From Loigolactobacillus backii (GTDB lineage Bacteria; Bacillota; Bacilli; Lactobacillales; Lactobacillaceae): a DNA stretch of 36,454 nucleotides. The DNA is taken from assembly GCF_003946275.1 (NCBI RefSeq), contig NZ_RHNQ01000025.1:1-36454 (forward strand), given 5' to 3'. The translations under genes and the position numbers were made by a program. Every line of letters starts with the position of its first letter. The first letter of the stretch is position 1. This document shows, in pieces, positions 32,583-36,454 of the stretch. The notes beneath the pieces were generated by a model. The model was not told the DNA's origin and did not search any database. It saw nothing but the letters and a program-made list of their open reading frames with translations.

Positions 32583-32635
32583 TAAGTCCGTGATGTGGTC
32601 ATTTTGGCTAGTATATTTAGCCTCCCACTTAACGT
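32583..32635 (-). promoter_or_regulatory. L1-type leader upstream of rplK
   Basis: On the minus strand GTGGGAGGCTAAATATACTAG is read in the transcript as GTGGGAGGCTA and TAGCC arms, followed by AAAATGACCACATCACGGAC. This is the conserved layout seen before rplK in Firmicutes, where L1 binds its own mRNA. Confidence 0.75.
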
Positions 32636-32666
32636 GCAGCCAAAATAAGACTGGTCGCACCAAAAC

Positions 32667-32695
32667 AGTATAGCATGCCATTAAGCTAGAAGCAA
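32667..32695 (-). promoter_or_regulatory. Promoter of rplKA
   Basis: On the minus strand -35 TTGCTT, 17-base spacer, -10 TATACT, lying between the hydrolase stop and the L1 leader. Confidence 0.75.
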
Positions 32696-32715
32696 CGCTA
32701 ATATCAAACAATCAT

Positions 32716-33678
32716 CTACGTCAATGAGACTAAATCAGAACGTAAAAGCCGCTGATAAGTCGCGTGATCAATGCGGCCAGTTTTATCCCTAGTCACCTTT
32801 ATTCGTTTCACAGGCCACAGAAAATGACAAATTGCTTGATCAACCTGCGGATTTTCATGTAAACGGTAATGAGCCGCCTTCAATCCGGTAATCAAGCTCT
32901 CGCGATAACGGCCAATTCGTTTATCCAGTAGAAAACGCAGCGATAACGCGCTATCAACCGAGACTGAACCGTCGCTATCACTACCATCTAATAAATCACC
33001 GGCAATGTTTAGCCAAGCAACTCCAGTTGGCAGGTAGGACATGTTTTTTTCAAAGGCTTGATAGACTGGCGTCTTAGCAACTGGCCCATCCCCACGTAAC
33101 TCGTAAGAAAAAACCTGGGCCCCATCTTCGCCAACGTCTAAATCATTAAACGGGCCCGCCAGCGTGATCACCTTTTTAATAGTCGGCTGATCCTCATCTC
33201 CACCTGCGGCCAATAAATAACGAAATAGGCTGACCGCCCCCATCGAATGACCAACTAGATTCACTTGTTCAACATGGTAATTCTGTTTAAGCTGGGCCAA
33301 CACAAGGCGCAGCCAATCACTCTGCTTTTTTAATGAAGCGCCATTATCACTAAATAAAAGTTGAATTGTTGGATTGGCTACAGCAGTTGGCAATTTTCCG
33401 CGCACACTTACGCGACCTGCCGAACTAACTCGAATTACTAAGGCCTTTTGCGCGATCCCCTGCCGATTAAAACGGGCCAACATACGCCCAAAAGAAAAAC
33501 GATTACCATGAAAACCATGAATGAAAATCGTTGGCGTTCGGGTAAAGCCCAGTGCTTGTTTTAGCTGTTTTGGCGCAGGTAACCGGTATTTCGGTAAAGC
33601 CAGCTGGTGTAATTGATCGGCCAGAACAAGTAGGACTGCCCCGAAAAGAATGACCACTAATAGAATAATGAGTTGCAC
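32716..33678 (-). CDS. Alpha/beta hydrolase (DUF915-like), membrane-anchored
   Basis: A 320-residue alpha/beta-fold hydrolase. An N-terminal hydrophobic segment (residues 3-20) looks like a signal anchor. The oxyanion region is FIHGFHGNRFSF (52-63), and the nucleophile elbow is GHSMG with S145. A later Asp (around DLLDGSDSDGSV) and His (GLKAAHYRLHENP) could complete the triad. Lactobacilli have several such proteins, called cell-surface hydrolases; no substrate can be read from the sequence. The start is GTG at 33678. It is inserted between nusG and rplK, which are adjacent in most Firmicutes. Confidence 0.82.
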   Translation of the reverse strand: MQLIILLVVILFGAVLLVLADQLHQLALPKYRLPAPKQLKQALGFTRTPTIFIHGFHGNRFSFGRMLARFNRQGIAQKALVIRVSSAGRVSVRGKLPTAVANPTIQLLFSDNGASLKKQSDWLRLVLAQLKQNYHVEQVNLVGHSMGAVSLFRYLLAAGGDEDQPTIKKVITLAGPFNDLDVGEDGAQVFSYELRGDGPVAKTPVYQAFEKNMSYLPTGVAWLNIAGDLLDGSDSDGSVSVDSALSLRFLLDKRIGRYRESLITGLKAAHYRLHENPQVDQAICHFLWPVKRIKVTRDKTGRIDHATYQRLLRSDLVSLT

Positions 33679-33760
33679 TATAATTCATCACCACCAAAAT
33701 TAAAATGTGCCAACGACAATCATTTTCACACGTTTTTAGTCTTATATTTGCTAATAAAAA

Positions 33761-33790
33761 AGCTGGAACAAAATAAATTTTGCACCAACT
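33761..33790 (-). terminator. Terminator of nusG
   Basis: On the minus strand GTTGGTGCAAAAT-TT-ATTTTGTTCCAGC is followed by TTTTTTATT, about 30 bases past the nusG stop. The stem contains one mismatch and G-U pairs. Confidence 0.75.
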
Positions 33791-33818
33791 TCATTATAAA
33801 ACATTTTATTTAAAAAGC

Positions 33819-34370
33819 TTAGATCTTATCAGCCTGATCGTAATCAAGTTCAGTACTTGTCTCGCGGCCAAACATATCAATGTTAACTTTTAATTTTAAT
33901 TTTTCTTTATCAACTTCCGTAATCTTACCCGTCAATTTAGCAAAAGCGCCGTCAACGATCGTTACGACGTCACCAACTTCGAAATCGACGTTGCTGTGCC
34001 GGGCGCTCATGCCAAGCTGGCGTAAAATCCGTTCAACTTCATCAGGTAAAAGTGGCGCTGGCTTACTACCAGAACCGTGGCTGCCAACAAAACCAGTCAC
34101 ACCCGGTGTATTTCGAACAATGAACCAAGCCTGGTCGGTCATAACCATTTCGACCAACACATAGCCTGGAAATTCCTTCTGCATCGTTACTTTGTCCTTA
34201 CCATCCTTGATCTCATGTGATTCTTGTTCAGGTACGACAACGCGGAAGATATTATCCTCCATCCCCATTGATTGGGCCCGGGATTCAATGTTACTTTTGA
34301 CCTTATTTTCGTAACCGGAATAAGTGTGCAAAACGTACCATTGCTTTGATGCTGACTCTGTTTCTGACAT
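33819..34370 (-). CDS. nusG: Transcription termination/antitermination protein NusG
   Basis: A 183-residue transcription factor that binds RNA polymerase and couples it to the ribosome or Rho. The NGN domain starts KQWYVLHTYSGYENKVKSNI and includes FPGYVLVEM and VRNTPGVTGFVG. The KOW domain (about 130-183) carries FEVGDVVTIVDGAFAKLTGK. The ATG follows AAAGGAG. secE lies upstream, separated by 236 bases and a strong terminator-like hairpin. Confidence 0.97.
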   Translation of the reverse strand: MSETESASKQWYVLHTYSGYENKVKSNIESRAQSMGMEDNIFRVVVPEQESHEIKDGKDKVTMQKEFPGYVLVEMVMTDQAWFIVRNTPGVTGFVGSHGSGSKPAPLLPDEVERILRQLGMSARHSNVDFEVGDVVTIVDGAFAKLTGKITEVDKEKLKLKVNIDMFGRETSTELDYDQADKI

Positions 34371-34415
34371 GCTAGTTTCTCCTTTATCTGAATGACTTTT
34401 TTAACAAAATAAAAA

Positions 34416-34434
34416 AACCTCGCCTAGCGAAGTT
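34416..34434 (-). terminator. Terminator-like hairpin between secE and nusG
   Basis: On the minus strand AACTTCGC-TAG-GCGAGGTT is followed by TTTTTATTTTG, about 45 bases before the nusG ATG. I see no clear promoter between it and nusG, so partial read-through or attenuation is likely. Confidence 0.8.
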
Positions 34435-34606
34435 TTAGTAACGCGTAAATTCATTATAGCAAAATTTTATCACTTTGCCTACTTAAAAATAAACAAGTAA
34501 GCTTAAATAAATCCTGAACTAAAACTATTTACCCAAAATTCATACGCAAATACTAAGGTAATAGTAGCTTAGCTAAGAATAATTATTCTTTTAATCAAGT
34601 TTAAGC

Positions 34607-34789
34607 CTATTTAGAAACTAATAAATTTAAAAGCCACTGTAGGCCGTTATCAACAACAGCAAAGAAGGCTGCAAAAAATACAGTCATTCCAACTACTGTT
34701 CCAGTATCATGGCGTAATTCTTTTCGCGTCGGCCAACTTACAGCCTTCATTTCCCGCCCAACATCACCAAAAAAATGAATTAATCTCAT
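34607..34789 (-). CDS. secE: Preprotein translocase subunit SecE
   Basis: A 60-residue single-span membrane protein of the SecYEG channel. The conserved amphipathic helix FFGDVGREMKAVSWPTRKEL is followed by the membrane segment VVGMTVFFAAFFAVVDNGLQWLL. Length and pattern are standard for Gram-positive SecE. It starts 8 bases after rpmG, with GAGG 11 bases before the ATG, so it is translationally close to rpmG. Confidence 0.96.
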   Translation of the reverse strand: MRLIHFFGDVGREMKAVSWPTRKELRHDTGTVVGMTVFFAAFFAVVDNGLQWLLNLLVSK

Positions 34790-34797
34790 TGTCGTAT

Positions 34798-34947
34798 TTA
34801 CCTCGTTTCTTGATGCAACGTCTGTTTATTGCAATGTTTACAGTACTTATTCAGAGTTAACCGCGCCATATGCTGCTGGCTCATGGATACTTGGTAATTC
34901 CGTGAGCCGCAGATACTGCACGCCAAAGTTATTTTTATTTGTGACAT
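34798..34947 (-). CDS. rpmG: 50S ribosomal protein L33
   Basis: A 49-residue ribosomal protein, readable by direct translation of the minus strand from ATG 34947 to TAA 34798. It starts [20 protein letters not shown]. Two CxxC pairs (C10/C13 and C36/C39) form the zinc ribbon of the C+ type of L33. The C-terminal [20 protein letters not shown] is the family pattern. The ATG follows GTGGGAG. In Firmicutes rpmG, secE and nusG are commonly adjacent, as here. Confidence 0.95.
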   Translation of the reverse strand: MSQIKITLACSICGSRNYQVSMSQQHMARLTLNKYCKHCNKQTLHQETR

Positions 34948-35132
34948 TCAAATTTCTCCCACTCAAAACGCGTTTAGAACCGAACATTTTCTAACCAATC
35001 CAATAAATGTGTCAGAAAAAGCATCCAGTTACACTACACACTTCACCTTACTTACCTTGTGTAACGCTACTAGCAATAAGCCATAACTACTGTAGAATTC
35101 ACCAATCACGCTCTGATAAGATATGCACATTT

Positions 35133-35161
35133 ACTCTAGCATGTCAGCATTCGATAGTCAA
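35133..35161 (-). promoter_or_regulatory. Promoter of rpmG-secE
   Basis: On the minus strand -35 TTGACT, 17-base spacer, -10 TAGAGT. It lies just after the prenyltransferase stop and 186 bases before rpmG, leaving a leader of about 180 bases in which I see no named element. Confidence 0.65.
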
Positions 35162-35168
35162 ACAAGAC

Positions 35169-36146
35169 CTACTTCAATAATTGCGTTCGTACAATTGCAA
35201 TGGCCAGCGCAATAATTTGCATACTATGAAATAATATTAAATTATGGATTGCTGTTTCAAAAGTTGTTTTTTTAATTTGAACTCGTTCAAAAGTCCGAAT
35301 ATTTTGAATGATTTTAGGCAAAACCAGAAAAATAATTAATTCTTCTGGTGGCAACAGGCCCAAAATAATGGCCAAAGAGGCCGTCACATAACAACTTAAA
35401 ATTACCAAGGGATAAAGTTTTAACGACCTTTTTTTACCAAGGTAATACGGTAATGTATAGCGATGATTACGCTGATCTTGCTCAAGATCACAAATATTAT
35501 CGGCAAACATAATGTTCGAATCCGCCAAAATACTGGGCAAACCAACCAGTACAAGAATAAATAGTGACAGTAAATTCCCTTTTAATTGAAACTCAGGCCA
35601 GTTAACAAACAAGCCCATTAAGGTTGTTGGGGCAACGTTGATGTAAGCCGTTAAGAAGAAAACGCCAAAGCCCTCGGCACAACCCGCTAAAATTTCGCCT
35701 AATGGAAAGCGAGAAAACGGCATTGGACCGTATGTATAAAAGATCGTAACCCCAATCCCAATGGCGCCCATAAATAGCATCAATAGATTCGTTCGAAATA
35801 CTAGCCAAACACCTAAACAGCAAGAAAGCGCCAGAAAAAAAAGCATTAAATGCAGTGCGTGCTTAGGTGATAGGTGTTCCCGCCCAATAATATTATCCGT
35901 ATCACGGTAAGTCTTGTCTACCGCCAATTTATAATCCTGGACGTTATTAAAGCCGGTGACAAAAAAAGCAATTGACATTTGCGCAACAAAATAAATCAGG
36001 GAACTTAACCAATTAACCTCCTGAAAATAATAAATGCTGTACAGCAATCCAATTAAGAACGGAATTGCACTCGCCGTCTTAGCGTTAAAACGAATAAATT
36101 CTAAAAAGAGCTTAAACGTCATTGGTTTTGTTTCTGTTGCTTCCAT
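35169..36146 (-). CDS. UbiA-family prenyltransferase, probably MenA
   Basis: A 325-residue membrane protein with about eight hydrophobic segments. The two magnesium-binding Asp motifs are visible: N67-N-V-Q-D71 with D77 (FNNVQDYKLAVD) and DNICDLEQDQRNHRYTLPYY. These are the UbiA-superfamily signatures for binding prenyl diphosphate. The overall pattern fits 1,4-dihydroxy-2-naphthoate prenyltransferase (MenA), the step that makes demethylmenaquinone. Another UbiA aromatic acceptor cannot be excluded. The ATG follows GAGGAGACG. No other menaquinone gene is in the window. Confidence 0.85.
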   Translation of the reverse strand: MEATETKPMTFKLFLEFIRFNAKTASAIPFLIGLLYSIYYFQEVNWLSSLIYFVAQMSIAFFVTGFNNVQDYKLAVDKTYRDTDNIIGREHLSPKHALHLMLFFLALSCCLGVWLVFRTNLLMLFMGAIGIGVTIFYTYGPMPFSRFPLGEILAGCAEGFGVFFLTAYINVAPTTLMGLFVNWPEFQLKGNLLSLFILVLVGLPSILADSNIMFADNICDLEQDQRNHRYTLPYYLGKKRSLKLYPLVILSCYVTASLAIILGLLPPEELIIFLVLPKIIQNIRTFERVQIKKTTFETAIHNLILFHSMQIIALAIAIVRTQLLK

Positions 36147-36454
36147 AAATACGTCTCCTCTATGTCAGTAAAAAAGTTCTTTAAGATTAATTAAATAAGT
36201 ATGCCAGCTCGACCACTATTGAGAAAAGGCTAAGCGGCGCTAACCACACACCAAGAAATACATTACCATGCAAATTCGTACTAACAACCGGCTGACCTTT
36301 TTAATTACACCATAGCCGGATCAAGTACGCAACCACAATTTAAAACTAGACCATGTTTGAAAAAGGCTTTAATAGTATACGCGTGGTGCTAGTTTGTAAT
36401 AATACAAAAAAATTAACAAAAAAGTCCAACACAGTTAGACTCATAAGTGACTAA
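36147..36454. other. Upstream region of the prenyltransferase gene
   Basis: About 300 bases without a gene. A TATACT (36374-36379, minus strand) is a possible -10 box for the prenyltransferase gene, with a weak -35 17 bases upstream. The right end holds a terminator for an upstream gene outside the window. Confidence 0.45.
36423..36441 (-). terminator. Terminator of a gene beyond the right window edge
   Basis: On the minus strand AGTCTAAC-TGT-GTTGGACT is followed by TTTTTTGTTAA. One pair is G-U. Confidence 0.7.

Noticed and set aside
32142-32711. 189-residue form of L11
   Set aside because: The extra N-terminus reads the leader and promoter; GTG at 32567 has a perfect ribosome binding site and family start.

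Overview
The window is a chromosomal segment of a low-to-mid GC Gram-positive bacterium of the order Lactobacillales, most likely a Lactobacillaceae species. The evidence is the gene order dnaX-ybaB-recR-yaaL...tmk-yaaQ-holB-ricT-yabA-rsmI, an Apf-type cell-surface protein, an acyl-ACP thioesterase, MprF, class Ib nrdHEF, strong AGGAGG ribosome binding sites, and GTG or TTG starts in several core genes. The genus cannot be fixed by eye. Most genes lie on the minus strand; mgtC, nrdHEF and a lipoprotein gene lie on the plus strand.

Layout from left to right. 1-145 is the right end of an ISL3-family insertion sequence, which appears to cut a small minus-strand gene, followed by a gene-free stretch to about 973. 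1007-15480 is a long minus-strand replication, recombination and repair cluster. In transcription order it holds the SRP RNA gene (ffs), dnaX, ybaB, recR, yaaL, a SWIM/SNF2 helicase, tmk, yaaQ (darA), holB, ricT, yabA, rsmI and an acyl-ACP thioesterase. 15661-20499 holds apf, mgtC, tadA with an aldo/keto reductase, a small membrane-anchored protein and an RsmC-like methyltransferase. 20685-24747 is the nrdHEF ribonucleotide reductase locus, with a good pair of NrdR boxes and a promoter. 24884-29558 holds a HesB/IscA-like protein, mprF and a lipoprotein. 29577-35161 holds ribosomal and transcription genes: rpmG-secE-nusG, an alpha/beta hydrolase, rplK-rplA and rplJ-rplL with an L10 leader attenuator. 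35169-36146 is a MenA/UbiA prenyltransferase.

The most notable structure is a family of about 110-125 bp nested palindromes, with ends resembling AGAGTG and CACGTTT. They fill most intercistronic gaps of the replication cluster: two after yabA, three after ricT, four in tandem between tmk and yaaQ, one between ybaB and recR, two between dnaX and ybaB, and an interrupted one after yaaL. Two further copies lie at 19664 and 21204. Their stems vary between copies with compensating changes, and several begin exactly at a stop codon. This is the best candidate here for an undescribed repeat or regulatory system. Other regulatory structure includes an L1-type leader before rplK with a similar element before rplA, and terminator-like hairpins inside yabA-rsmI, secE-nusG and nrdE-nrdF. 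All calls are by eye, without database searches.
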